From JAKVCB01 sp965243695 (GTDB lineage Bacteria > Planctomycetota > Planctomycetia > Pirellulales > Lacipirellulaceae), in the NCBI GenBank assembly GCA_965243695.1, contig CBDEWC010000009.1, positions 62,001-126,000 of the forward strand: a DNA stretch of 64,000 nt, given 5' to 3'. The notes under the pieces were generated by a model. It did no database searches. It saw nothing but the letters and a program-made list of their open reading frames with translations, and was not told where the DNA came from. Numbering within the stretch: position 1 is the stretch's first letter; each line of letters opens with the position of its first letter. Of this stretch, positions 16,766 to 24,557 are shown in pieces. The translations under genes were made by a program, and so were the position numbers.

Positions 16766-17974
16766 ATGCAACGTACAGTTTCAATGCGAGATTGTCTTGG
16801 GGTCGTGAAGGTCGTGGCCGCACTTGCGATGACCGGTTTGGTGGTGTCTGGGCTTAGTGCCGATGATGGCCTTCCCGGAAGTCCGGAGAAGTCAGCCACT
16901 GGTGTGCAACCGCAAAGAGGAGAGAAAGAGATGGCTGATTCGAGCAAGTTGGCCAAGGCTACCTTTGGGAATGGCTGTTTTTGGTGTACGGAAGCGGTTT
17001 TTCAGCAGATTCAAGGTGTCGCATCTGTGGTGTCGGGTTATTCGGGGGGGCAAATCAAGAATCCGACCTACAAGGAAGTTTCGAGCGGTTTGACCGGGCA
17101 TGCGGAAGTGGTGCAGGTTACCTACGATCCGAAGCAAGTCTCTTTTTCGGAGTTGCTGGAAATCTTTTATCAGACACATGATCCGACAACACTTAACCGT
17201 CAGGGAAACGATGTTGGTACCCAATATCGGTCTGCCATATTCTGCCACGATGGAAAGCAATACCGGGAGGCGGCCACGTATCAGCAACAGCTCAATCAAT
17301 CGGGAGTGTTCGCACAACCGATCGTGACGGAAATTGCCAAGTTCGAAAAGTTTTATCCAGCGGAAAACTATCATCAGGACTATTTTGAGTTGAATGGTCG
17401 CCAGCCGTATTGCCAGTATGTTGTTCGTCCGAAGGTGGAGAAGTTTAAAAAGAATTTTGCCGACAAGGTCAAGGCATCCGGTGGTGCGGAAGGAGCAACC
17501 CGTAAAGTGATTGGCAGCGACAAGGTTCCTCAAAGCGATGCCCGCGCGAGGCGCGAAAAAAAAGTAGTAAAAACCAGTGTGGAATGGCGCGAGCAATTGA
17601 CGGAGGAGCAGTATCGGGTCACGCGTCGAAAGGGTACGGAGCGGGCCTTTACGGGTGCGTACTGGGATAATAAGGAAGAAGGTACGTATCGGTGCGTATG
17701 CTGTGGCGATCCGTTGTTTGCGTCGGACACAAAATTCGAATCGGGGACAGGTTGGCCCAGTTTTTTCAAGCCGATAGCCGCTGGCGGGATTAAAGAGAAA
17801 GAGGACCGAGGTTTTTTTACAATCCGCACAGAAATCCTATGCGGTCGGTGCAATGCTCATTTGGGGCATGTGTTTAACGACGGGCCAAATCCAACCGGTT
17901 TGCGTTATTGTATTAACTCGGCAGCGCTTGATTTCGAGTCGGCCGAGCAGCCTGCTCCCAGCGACCAGGACTGA
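16766..17974 (+). CDS. msrAB: Exported methionine sulfoxide reductase MsrA-MsrB fusion
   Basis: A 402-residue bifunctional enzyme reducing both stereoisomers of methionine sulfoxide in oxidised proteins. The MsrA domain starts about residue 62 with ATFGNGCFWCTEAVF (C71, C74; C71 catalytic), then SGYSGG and YHQDY. The MsrB domain, about residues 265-400, has CVCCGDPLF and CGRCNAHLGH (zinc Cys pairs), GTGWPSF, and RYCINSAAL with the catalytic cysteine. An N-terminal signal peptide (VVAALAMTGLVVSGLSADD) argues for export, with AAAAGGA before the ATG at 16766. An internal ATG at 16931 (MADSSKL) follows an AGAGGAGAGAAAGAG stretch, an excellent second ribosome binding site that would give a cytoplasmic form. 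The linker between domains is basic. Confidence 0.93.
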   Translation: MQRTVSMRDCLGVVKVVAALAMTGLVVSGLSADDGLPGSPEKSATGVQPQRGEKEMADSSKLAKATFGNGCFWCTEAVFQQIQGVASVVSGYSGGQIKNPTYKEVSSGLTGHAEVVQVTYDPKQVSFSELLEIFYQTHDPTTLNRQGNDVGTQYRSAIFCHDGKQYREAATYQQQLNQSGVFAQPIVTEIAKFEKFYPAENYHQDYFELNGRQPYCQYVVRPKVEKFKKNFADKVKASGGAEGATRKVIGSDKVPQSDARARREKKVVKTSVEWREQLTEEQYRVTRRKGTERAFTGAYWDNKEEGTYRCVCCGDPLFASDTKFESGTGWPSFFKPIAAGGIKEKEDRGFFTIRTEILCGRCNAHLGHVFNDGPNPTGLRYCINSAALDFESAEQPAPSDQD

Positions 17975-18081
17975 CCGCCAGGTCGGTTCAGGAGGGGCAC
18001 AAAAGGAGTTGACGTAAAAGGAATAGTTGCCAAAATGGGGGTTTCTGGCAAGTTTCGTACTTTATAGGCCCGCAGGCTGGT

Positions 18082-18726
18082 ATGGGGAAAACATTAGATC
18101 TTGGTCGTCGCATTGAGCTGCACTCGATGGACAAGGAGTGTCACGGTATCTCGTTGGGACTTTATCAGCGGAACCTTTCTGGCGAGCCGCAGTTTCTGGT
18201 GCACACCTACAGCTCGGTGGCGGAGGTAAACGAGCGGGTCGCCTTTATTCGTCAGGCACTCATCACGATGCTTGGACTAGAGTCGGCTGAAGAGGCAGGT
18301 CGGGGTTGGTTGCGGTTCCCCTGTCGCTCTGAGCACAAGCGAACCATAAAACGCGCGTTTCTTGATTTGTGCAGACTCGAGACGGGTGCAGATCTGGAAG
18401 TCAAGCCGCTGACGGCATTCGACAAAAAAGCGGAAGGAGACCTCGCGGCGAAGTCTTTGGGGGGTGGGCAGTATCGCATTGAAGCGGCCGGAGATACTCC
18501 GGCTATGGCCAAGCGTACCGTTGCCCTGGCTCGGGGGTTTGCAAAACTTTGTGAGATGGAGTTTTTGGAGGGAGACGAGACGATGGTTTGTTTCCCCTGT
18601 CGCCAGAGCCATGATAAAATTATTGGTCTAATGATGTTTCGCGCACAGAACGTGCGGGCTTCAATGAAAGAAGAGGAAATGGAAGCTGGTCGTGGCGTAT
18701 TGTCCGCTCCCAGTCAACAAGAATAA
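18082..18726 (+). CDS. Hypothetical protein with duplicated FPCR-x2-H motif
   Basis: A 214-residue soluble protein without a signal peptide or membrane segment. It contains two related halves: a motif LRFPCRSEH (C81, H85) followed by a helix KRTIKRAFLDLCRL, and VCFPCRQSH (C173, H177) followed by a helix DKIIGLMMFRAQNV. The two motifs are 92 residues apart, which suggests an internal duplication. Paired C-x3-H sites could bind a metal, but this is inference. The C-terminus is a charged helix (MKEEEMEAG). No family is recognised. It ends 76 bp before the corrinoid methyltransferase cluster on the same strand, so a link to that system is possible but unproven. The start ATG 18082 lacks a strong ribosome binding site. 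Confidence 0.7.
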   Translation: MGKTLDLGRRIELHSMDKECHGISLGLYQRNLSGEPQFLVHTYSSVAEVNERVAFIRQALITMLGLESAEEAGRGWLRFPCRSEHKRTIKRAFLDLCRLETGADLEVKPLTAFDKKAEGDLAAKSLGGGQYRIEAAGDTPAMAKRTVALARGFAKLCEMEFLEGDETMVCFPCRQSHDKIIGLMMFRAQNVRASMKEEEMEAGRGVLSAPSQQE

Positions 18727-18802
18727 AGCGTTGAGATGGCCTGCGTAGATTGTGGCTATGGTTGTTAGTGTTGCAGGTCTTTCAGACGGTCTCCCAGAGT
18801 AA

Positions 18803-19864
18803 GTGGATTTTTTGCGCATGAACGCACCCTCTCCAGTTGTTTCAATGACAAGTCGCCAGCGTGTGCTGGCCGCCTTGCGTCGCGAACCAGTTGACCGCAC
18901 TCCGGTTTGCAATCCAACTTCGGTAGCAACCGTTGAATTGATGGACCTGGTCGATGCGGATTTTCCAATGGCGAATCGCGATCCTGAGAAGATGGCGCGA
19001 CTGGCGGCAACAGGTTATACAGAGCTTGGCTTTGACACGGTCATGCCCGTCTTTTCAATCATTCAGGAGTCATCGGCCCTGGGTTGCAGAATGCAGTGGG
19101 AGGAAAAGGATAATTGGCCGACAGTCAAGATGAGCGAGCCGATCTGGTCGGAGCCGGAAGATATCAAGATTCCGGACAACCTGCTCACCCATCCTGATAC
19201 GAAATGTGTGCTTGACGCAATCGGCCTATTGAAGAAAGAGTTTGGAGATGAAGTTTGCGTAGTCGGCAAAACGATGGGCCCGTGGTCGCTAGGCTATCAC
19301 TGCTTTGGTGTCGAAAGGTTCTTGTTGATGTCCTACGATGATCCAGGCAAGACGATGCAATGCCTGGAGAAAATGAAAAAAGCGACGATCGACTTTGGGC
19401 GAGCCCAGTTGGAAGCCGGCGCCGATGCGGTAACGCTTCCCGATCATGCCACGGGAGATCTTGTTAGCGGCGAGTATTACGACCGCTTTCTCAAGGAAAT
19501 GCACCAGGAGTTCGTAACCGATATTCCGATCCCGATTATTCTGCATATCTGTGGTAGGACCGTGGATCGGATGGATTTCATTGCCCAAACCGGAATGGCC
19601 GCCTTCCACTACGATTCGAAAAACAAGCCCGAAGAGTCGATGGATGTGGTCCAAGACCGGATCTCGCTGGTAGGGAACATTAATAATCCTGAAACGCTTT
19701 ACGCCAAGGGGCCAGAGGCTGTGCGAAAAGAGGTCTACGAGAACCTTGACGCAGGCGTGCGACTCGTGGGTCCCGAATGTGCCATTCCTTTGCAGACACC
19801 AATTGAGAATCTCAAGGAGATTCCGTTGGCGGTCAAGGATTGGCACCGCGAGCATTCAACTTAA
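18803..19864 (+). CDS. UroD/MtaA-type corrinoid methyltransferase
   Basis: A 353-residue protein of the uroporphyrinogen-decarboxylase superfamily, methyltransferase branch (MtaA/MtbA/CmuA-like). These enzymes have a TIM barrel with a zinc-bound H-x-C...C centre and move methyl groups to or from a corrinoid protein. Here the set is H248-x-C250 (ILHICGRTVD) and C326 (GPECAIPLQTPIENL). Genuine HemE lacks this set, and heme synthesis is therefore unlikely. The start is either GTG 18803 (MDFLRMNAPSP) or ATG 18818; neither has a perfect ribosome binding site. The next gene begins 19 bp downstream, so these genes form an operon. Which methyl donor or acceptor it serves is unknown; coenzyme M is not expected in a planctomycete. 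Confidence 0.85.
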   Translation: MDFLRMNAPSPVVSMTSRQRVLAALRREPVDRTPVCNPTSVATVELMDLVDADFPMANRDPEKMARLAATGYTELGFDTVMPVFSIIQESSALGCRMQWEEKDNWPTVKMSEPIWSEPEDIKIPDNLLTHPDTKCVLDAIGLLKKEFGDEVCVVGKTMGPWSLGYHCFGVERFLLMSYDDPGKTMQCLEKMKKATIDFGRAQLEAGADAVTLPDHATGDLVSGEYYDRFLKEMHQEFVTDIPIPIILHICGRTVDRMDFIAQTGMAAFHYDSKNKPEESMDVVQDRISLVGNINNPETLYAKGPEAVRKEVYENLDAGVRLVGPECAIPLQTPIENLKEIPLAVKDWHREHST

Positions 19865-19883
19865 GAAGGTTCGGGAAATACTT

Positions 19884-20756
19884 ATGAGTAACTTACTGGA
19901 TCGAATTGCAACAAAAGCAACGTTGGTTTCCGATGGAGCCACCGGTACCTACCTCCAGGCTAATGGCTTAGAGCCGGGTGGGTGTCCTGAACTGATGAAC
20001 GATACCCATCCAGAAGTGATTCGACAAATGGCCAGGAATTATTTTGAAGCTGGCTCTAACCTGGTCGAGACAAATTCCTTCGGGGGCAGCCGTTATATGC
20101 TCAAAAAATACGGCCATGGGGATCGGGTGGAGGAATTCAATCGCAAGGCTGCTGAGCTTGCCCGTTCGGTAGCACCAGAAGGTTGTTTTGTGGTCGGTTC
20201 GATTGGCCCCACGGGCGAATTCCTGGAACCAACAGGCGTGGCGACGGAGGAGGAAATGTACTCCGCGTTTTGTGAGCAAGTTCGCGGGCTGGCTGCCGGG
20301 GGGGTCGATGGAATTTGTATTGAGACGATGAGTGATGTGGGAGAAATCAGCCTGGCCATCAAGGCTGCCAAGGAAGTCGCCGGGCTGCCAGTTATAGCAA
20401 CGCTGACTTTTGACAAGGGGCCTCGTGGTTACTTTACCATGATGGGAGTGACCCCAGCCGATGGCGCAACCCAGTTGGCTGAGGCTGGGGCGGATGTCGT
20501 GGGGACCAATTGTGGTTTGGCGATCGAACATTTGGTGGAGATTGTGACTGCCATGCGAGAAGTGACGGATCGGCCTATTCTCACACATGTGAATGCAGGT
20601 ATTCCCCGGATCGTGGGTAAAGACATTGTCTATCCCGACACGCCTGAGCACATGGCCGATCGTATGCCGCAAATGGTCGAAGCTGGTGCCAACATTATTG
20701 GTGGGTGCTGTGGAACCAGTCCCGATCACGTGAAAGCCTTTGTTAAAAGCTTGTAA
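19884..20756 (+). CDS. Homocysteine S-methyltransferase family protein
   Basis: A 290-residue protein equivalent to the homocysteine-binding domain of MetH or to betaine-homocysteine methyltransferase. It shows DGATGTYLQANGLEPGGCPE at the start, ETNSFGG, and the zinc ligands C210 (VGTNCG) and C275-C276 (IIGGCCGTSPDH). These enzymes activate homocysteine as a zinc thiolate to accept a methyl group. The start ATG 19884 (MSNLLDRIATKATLVSDG) is chosen because the domain begins there; the longer open frame overlaps the previous gene. It lies between a corrinoid methyltransferase and a corrinoid protein, so its methyl donor is probably methylcobalamin on the next gene's product. Confidence 0.9.
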   Translation: MSNLLDRIATKATLVSDGATGTYLQANGLEPGGCPELMNDTHPEVIRQMARNYFEAGSNLVETNSFGGSRYMLKKYGHGDRVEEFNRKAAELARSVAPEGCFVVGSIGPTGEFLEPTGVATEEEMYSAFCEQVRGLAAGGVDGICIETMSDVGEISLAIKAAKEVAGLPVIATLTFDKGPRGYFTMMGVTPADGATQLAEAGADVVGTNCGLAIEHLVEIVTAMREVTDRPILTHVNAGIPRIVGKDIVYPDTPEHMADRMPQMVEAGANIIGGCCGTSPDHVKAFVKSL

Positions 20757-20809
20757 TAAGCACAGTTCGCAGAAGAGATGAATACAGTAATCCCTGGTGT
20801 TGAATAGTA

Positions 20810-21556
20810 ATGGCTGATTTATCGGATATTAAGAACGAATTCATTCGAGCCCAAATCGAGGAGTTCATCGAACGGCCCGAAGAGCGTCGCGAAATCGTTA
20901 ATCTCTACCTAGAAATTGCACCCGAGATGCAGGAGATCGCTGCGAATATCATTCGGGGTAACCATATCGAGGTTGACCAAATGACCACAGCGCAACTTGA
21001 GGCTGGGACGACCGCACTGAAGCTGATGGATGATGGTCTTATCGCCGGGATGGGGATTGTCGGTATTAAATTTCGGGAGAACTTTATTTTTGTGCCTGAA
21101 GTGCTGGCCTGTGCTCGTGCAATGAAGGCAGGTATGAAGCATATCGAGCCTATTCTCTCTGCATCGGGGATTAAGCCCATTGGCAAAGTGATCATGGGAA
21201 CGGTCAAAGGCGACCTGCACGACATTGGTAAAAATCTCTGCAACATGATGCTCCGCGGAGCCGGTTTTGAAGTGGTTGACCTGGGAGTGGATACTTCGCC
21301 CGACGACTTTATCGAAGCGGTTGAAGAACATAGTGGTACCGTCGTTGGTATGTCAGCGCTGCTCACGACCACGATGCCAAATATGGGACGGACGATCGAG
21401 GCCTTTATCGATGCTGATCTTCGCGATGACGTTAAGTTTATGGTCGGTGGTGCTCCGGTGACTCCTGAATTTGCCGACGATATGGGGGCAGACGCCTACG
21501 GTGAAACAGCCATAGAGTGTGTGGAGGTTGCAAAACGGCTCTGCAAAGAGTCGTAG
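20810..21556 (+). CDS. Corrinoid (cobalamin-binding) methyl carrier protein
   Basis: A 248-residue B12-binding protein of the MtaC/MtbC/MetH-middle-domain type. Residues about 30-115 form the helical cap domain (EMQEIAANIIRGNHIEVDQM, FVPEVLACARAMKAGM). Residues about 120-248 form the Rossmann-like cobalamin domain with GTVKGDLHDIGKNL, where H137 is the expected lower axial cobalt ligand, then VDLGVDTSPDDFI, MSALLTTTMPNMGRTIEAF and VGGAPVTPEFADDMGADAY. It is the methyl carrier between the flanking methyltransferases. It starts 53 bp after the homocysteine methyltransferase. An N-terminal extension of about 25 residues (MADLSDIKNEFIRAQ) precedes the cap. Confidence 0.93.
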   Translation: MADLSDIKNEFIRAQIEEFIERPEERREIVNLYLEIAPEMQEIAANIIRGNHIEVDQMTTAQLEAGTTALKLMDDGLIAGMGIVGIKFRENFIFVPEVLACARAMKAGMKHIEPILSASGIKPIGKVIMGTVKGDLHDIGKNLCNMMLRGAGFEVVDLGVDTSPDDFIEAVEEHSGTVVGMSALLTTTMPNMGRTIEAFIDADLRDDVKFMVGGAPVTPEFADDMGADAYGETAIECVEVAKRLCKES

Positions 21557-21660
21557 AAGCTAAGTCCCTTTTTGTCCGGGTACAATCGGAGGGTGTTTTC
21601 TCGTGGACGGCGCGACTTGGCCGTTTGCCTGTTTAAAAAATAGTTTTCTGAAGGCTGTGA

Positions 21661-21954
21661 ATGCAGACTATCGATCCGGCAGAGTTTGAAAAACGTGTAA
21701 AGCGGATCACAGCGATCTTTAGCCAGATCGCGGAGCATTCCGACAAGCAGGCGTTGATCCGTTGCCCCTACAAGAATCGGCTCAGCCAATGTACGGCCAA
21801 GTTTGGTTGCCGGTACAAGCGGCCTGCAGGGGCCGACAGTGAACTGCCCATTTGTTCCAGCGATGACCAGCTTGACTATCGTTCCGCCTGGGAGTCAAAG
21901 CCCGAGTCGGTCAACGCGATGCGGGCTCAACTTCGTGGGGGGGCGTGTGGCTAG
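21661..21954 (+). CDS. Four-cysteine small protein of the corrinoid cluster
   Basis: A 97-residue protein with a helix at the N-terminus (DPAEFEKRVKRITAIFSQIAEHSDKQ) and then a cysteine pattern C35-x8-C44-x5-C50-x14-C65 (RCPYKNRLSQCTAKFGCRYK...LPICSS). A fifth cysteine (C96) lies near the end. The spacing suits a zinc or iron-sulfur site. A GAAGG ribosome binding site precedes the ATG. It is the last gene of the cluster, 104 bp after the corrinoid protein, so a role in reactivation or electron supply to the cobalt centre is a reasonable guess; no such family is recognised from the sequence itself. Confidence 0.65.
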   Translation: MQTIDPAEFEKRVKRITAIFSQIAEHSDKQALIRCPYKNRLSQCTAKFGCRYKRPAGADSELPICSSDDQLDYRSAWESKPESVNAMRAQLRGGACG

Positions 21955-22077
21955 CTCCCGGCTTTCGGGTCGTGTTCTGGTCTGCATTCGGTGTTCTGAG
22001 CCCGTTTGGACTTCTATTGGGCCGTCATGGGTGGCTGGGCCCTCTGGCAATCGTGATTGAAAAGTCCTTGTTCTCGA

Positions 22078-23046
22078 TCACCGGTTTACTACGTTTTGCG
22101 GATTGCCGGCCAAAAAAGCTTCCAGATTATCGACGGCCGTGTTGAGCAAGCGGTCTCGAGCAGATCGCGTGGCCCAGGCAATGTGCGGTGTGATCACGCA
22201 ATTCTCTACGCCGTACAGTGGGTGATCCGCGGCGGGTGGTTCGACGGTCAATACGTCAAGACCGGCTCCGCCGATTTGGCCTGTTGTAAGCGCGACCTCC
22301 AAGGCACCTTCATCGACGAGCGGGCCACGGGCCGTGTTGATCAAATAGGCCGTTGGCTTCATTAACGCCAATCTCTCGGGATTGACCAGTTTTTCATTTT
22401 CGGCGGTCAGTGGGCAATGCAGACTCACAAAATCGCTTTCCCGAAATAATGTTTTCAGGTCAACCATGCGTGTTGGTGCAGTGTCTTCTACGGGGTAGGC
22501 ATCGTAGGCCAGCACCTCCATGCCAAACGCAGTTGCCAATTGTGCGGTCGCTCGTCCAATCCGGCCATAACCGACAATCCCCATCGTCAAGCCATCCAGT
22601 TCAACCATCGGGTGATCCCAGTAACAAAATTCAGGGCAGTTGGCCCAACGGCCCTCGCAGACTGTTTCGGCGTGGTGGGCAACATGTTGAGTGAAGTTGA
22701 GCACATGGGCGAACACCATTTGAGCGACTGACCGGGTGCCGTAGGTTGGAATGTTCGTGACAGGGATACCCCGTTCCTTCGCCGAGTCGAGGTCGACCAC
22801 GTTGTAACCGGTCGCCAGGACGCCAATATATTGGAGCTTGGGCAGTGTCGAGATCACGGTGCGTGGCAACAGTGATTTGTTGGTGATTACGACTTCAGCG
22901 TCTTTGGCCCGTTGGTGCACTTCGTCGGGACTCGATTGGTCGTAAATGGTGGTTTGCCCCAGGCCTTCCAGCCGATCCCAGCTCAAATCTCCAGGATTCA
23001 AGGTGTGCCCATCGAGGACAACAATTGTGAGAGTGTTTTGGTTCAT
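22078..23046 (-). CDS. D-2-hydroxyacid dehydrogenase (glycerate dehydrogenase-like)
   Basis: A 322-residue NAD-dependent dehydrogenase of the D-isomer-specific 2-hydroxyacid family, probably reducing hydroxypyruvate or a similar 2-oxoacid. It shows GVLATGYNVVDLDSAKERGI in the substrate domain, the Rossmann motif VGYGRIGRA, NTARGPLVDE with the substrate arginine, DVLTVEPP with the catalytic glutamate region and TPHIAWAT with the catalytic histidine. The start at 23046 (MNQNTLTIVVLDG) fits the family; 25 upstream codons in frame were left out. It is convergent with the corrinoid cluster and divergent from the SDR gene at 23449. Confidence 0.9.
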   Translation of the reverse strand: MNQNTLTIVVLDGHTLNPGDLSWDRLEGLGQTTIYDQSSPDEVHQRAKDAEVVITNKSLLPRTVISTLPKLQYIGVLATGYNVVDLDSAKERGIPVTNIPTYGTRSVAQMVFAHVLNFTQHVAHHAETVCEGRWANCPEFCYWDHPMVELDGLTMGIVGYGRIGRATAQLATAFGMEVLAYDAYPVEDTAPTRMVDLKTLFRESDFVSLHCPLTAENEKLVNPERLALMKPTAYLINTARGPLVDEGALEVALTTGQIGGAGLDVLTVEPPAADHPLYGVENCVITPHIAWATRSARDRLLNTAVDNLEAFLAGNPQNVVNR

Positions 23047-23448
23047 GTTTTTTTTCTTGTAGTTTCCAGGGATTCGTGGGTATGGGTTCACCAACTGCAG
23101 CGCCACGTGCCCCTGTTTCACAACCGGGCCAGATTGCGGTGGGCCAATAAGGAGTTGGTGTCAAACCCGCAGGGTAACGTGGCGTTTGCTGGCCGTCAAT
23201 TTGCTTCACTTTGCCTGGCAGTCGCTACCGGTTAGGAGTCGATCATGGTATCCTCACTCGTCCTCTAGGGGGAGCAAGGCAACTTAGGGGGATCTGCGGT
23301 TGCGGTGGGTGCGTATTGGTCCTTAGTTATCACTGGACTTGGTGCTTGTGGGAACCGCCGAGACCCTGTTGGCGCAATTAAAATGGGTTGACTGACTGCT
23401 TTTGCTTTTGCAATGGGATTCAGTCCTAAAATCACAGGAGGGTGTGCC
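23047..23448. other. Divergent intergenic region
   Basis: About 400 bases between the hydroxyacid dehydrogenase (minus) and SDR (plus) starts. It should hold promoters for both. I see no clear boxes, repeats or RNA. Confidence 0.3.
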
Positions 23449-24273
23449 ATGGCTCAAGTTGGCAAGATGGCAGGAAAAAAAGTGGTGGTGACTGGTTCGG
23501 GGACAGGCATTGGGCGGGGGATCGCCCTGGAAATGGCCCGCCAGGGGGCCGACGTTGTGCTGCACTATTCGCGCAGCAGTGAGGGGGCACTCTCAGCGGT
23601 TGAGGAAATTACCAAAGCGGGTGGGAAAGCGGTCGCGTTTTCGGCAGATTTTCGCGAGATTGATCCTCTCAAGGAACTGGCGAATAAGGCGCTTGATTTT
23701 TTGGGCGGATGCGACGTCTTGGTCAACAATGCTGGAATTACGCACAACACTCCCTTCGAAGAACTTGAACCAAAACATTTCGATACCCTGATCAACGTCA
23801 ATCTGCGGGCCCAGTTCTTTCTCACCCAGGCATTGCTTCCGGCTCTGGTTGAGGCCGCCCCCAGCTATGTGATTAATCTCACGTCGGTCCATGCCTTCGC
23901 AGGGATGACCGAGCATACTGTTTACGCGGCTACCAAGGGTGCGATTGTCGCCCTGACTCGGGTGTTGTCGTTGGAACTCATCCAGAAAGGGGTTCGCGTC
24001 AACGCCATCGCTCCCGGATGGATCAAGGTGGAGAATCAGGAAGCTGTGGTAGGTGACGATTTTGATTGGGACAACGAGACCAAGGTGGTGCCTGCTGGTT
24101 TTTGTGGCGGTCCGAAAGATGTCGCGGAATTGGCGATGTTTTTGGCATCCGAAGAATCGCGATTTATCGTGGGGCAAACGCTGGTGGCCGACGGAGGGCA
24201 GCTTTCAATCATGCCATGTACCGGGGATTTTCGTGAAAGTCGTTCAGTCCAGTATGGCAAGTGGTATGTGTAA
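23449..24273 (+). CDS. Short-chain dehydrogenase/reductase
   Basis: A 274-residue classical SDR. The coenzyme site TGSGTGIGRGIALEMA and the NNAG motif (VLVNNAGITHNTPF) are present, as is the catalytic set S-Y-x3-K (INLTSVHAF, VYAATKGAI). The LVADGGQLS C-terminal core is typical. About 20 further residues (MPCTGDFRESRSVQYGKWYV) extend the usual end. An ACAGGAGGG ribosome binding site fixes the ATG at 23449. Substrate is unknown, perhaps a sugar or 3-oxo ester. The gene is followed by other oxidoreductases on the same strand, although 280 bp separates it from the next. Confidence 0.9.
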   Translation: MAQVGKMAGKKVVVTGSGTGIGRGIALEMARQGADVVLHYSRSSEGALSAVEEITKAGGKAVAFSADFREIDPLKELANKALDFLGGCDVLVNNAGITHNTPFEELEPKHFDTLINVNLRAQFFLTQALLPALVEAAPSYVINLTSVHAFAGMTEHTVYAATKGAIVALTRVLSLELIQKGVRVNAIAPGWIKVENQEAVVGDDFDWDNETKVVPAGFCGGPKDVAELAMFLASEESRFIVGQTLVADGGQLSIMPCTGDFRESRSVQYGKWYV

Positions 24274-24557
24274 TCGGTGTTTTGGGTTGACCGCTTGGAC
24301 GAACAGGTTGCCAGCTTAGGTCGGGTAACGTAATTGGTGGCCCAATTTTTGTATCCCGCATTTCTGTTGACATGTGGGTCTCCGTACTTGCCGCTAGCAA
24401 GTAACGATTTGTCGAACTTGTCGTGATTTGAGGAATCAACACGGTCGAAAACGTTTCTTACTCGTGAGGCGAGAATTTCCAAAACAGCTTAGGATGGCCA
24501 ATTTCAAGAGTAGTTGGAATTCGTTGTTCAGGTACTCCATACGTCGTTGGTGCCAAA

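Noticed and set aside
18803..19864. hemE (uroporphyrinogen decarboxylase)
   Set aside because: The H-x-C...C zinc set and the neighbouring corrinoid and homocysteine genes place it in the methyltransferase branch.
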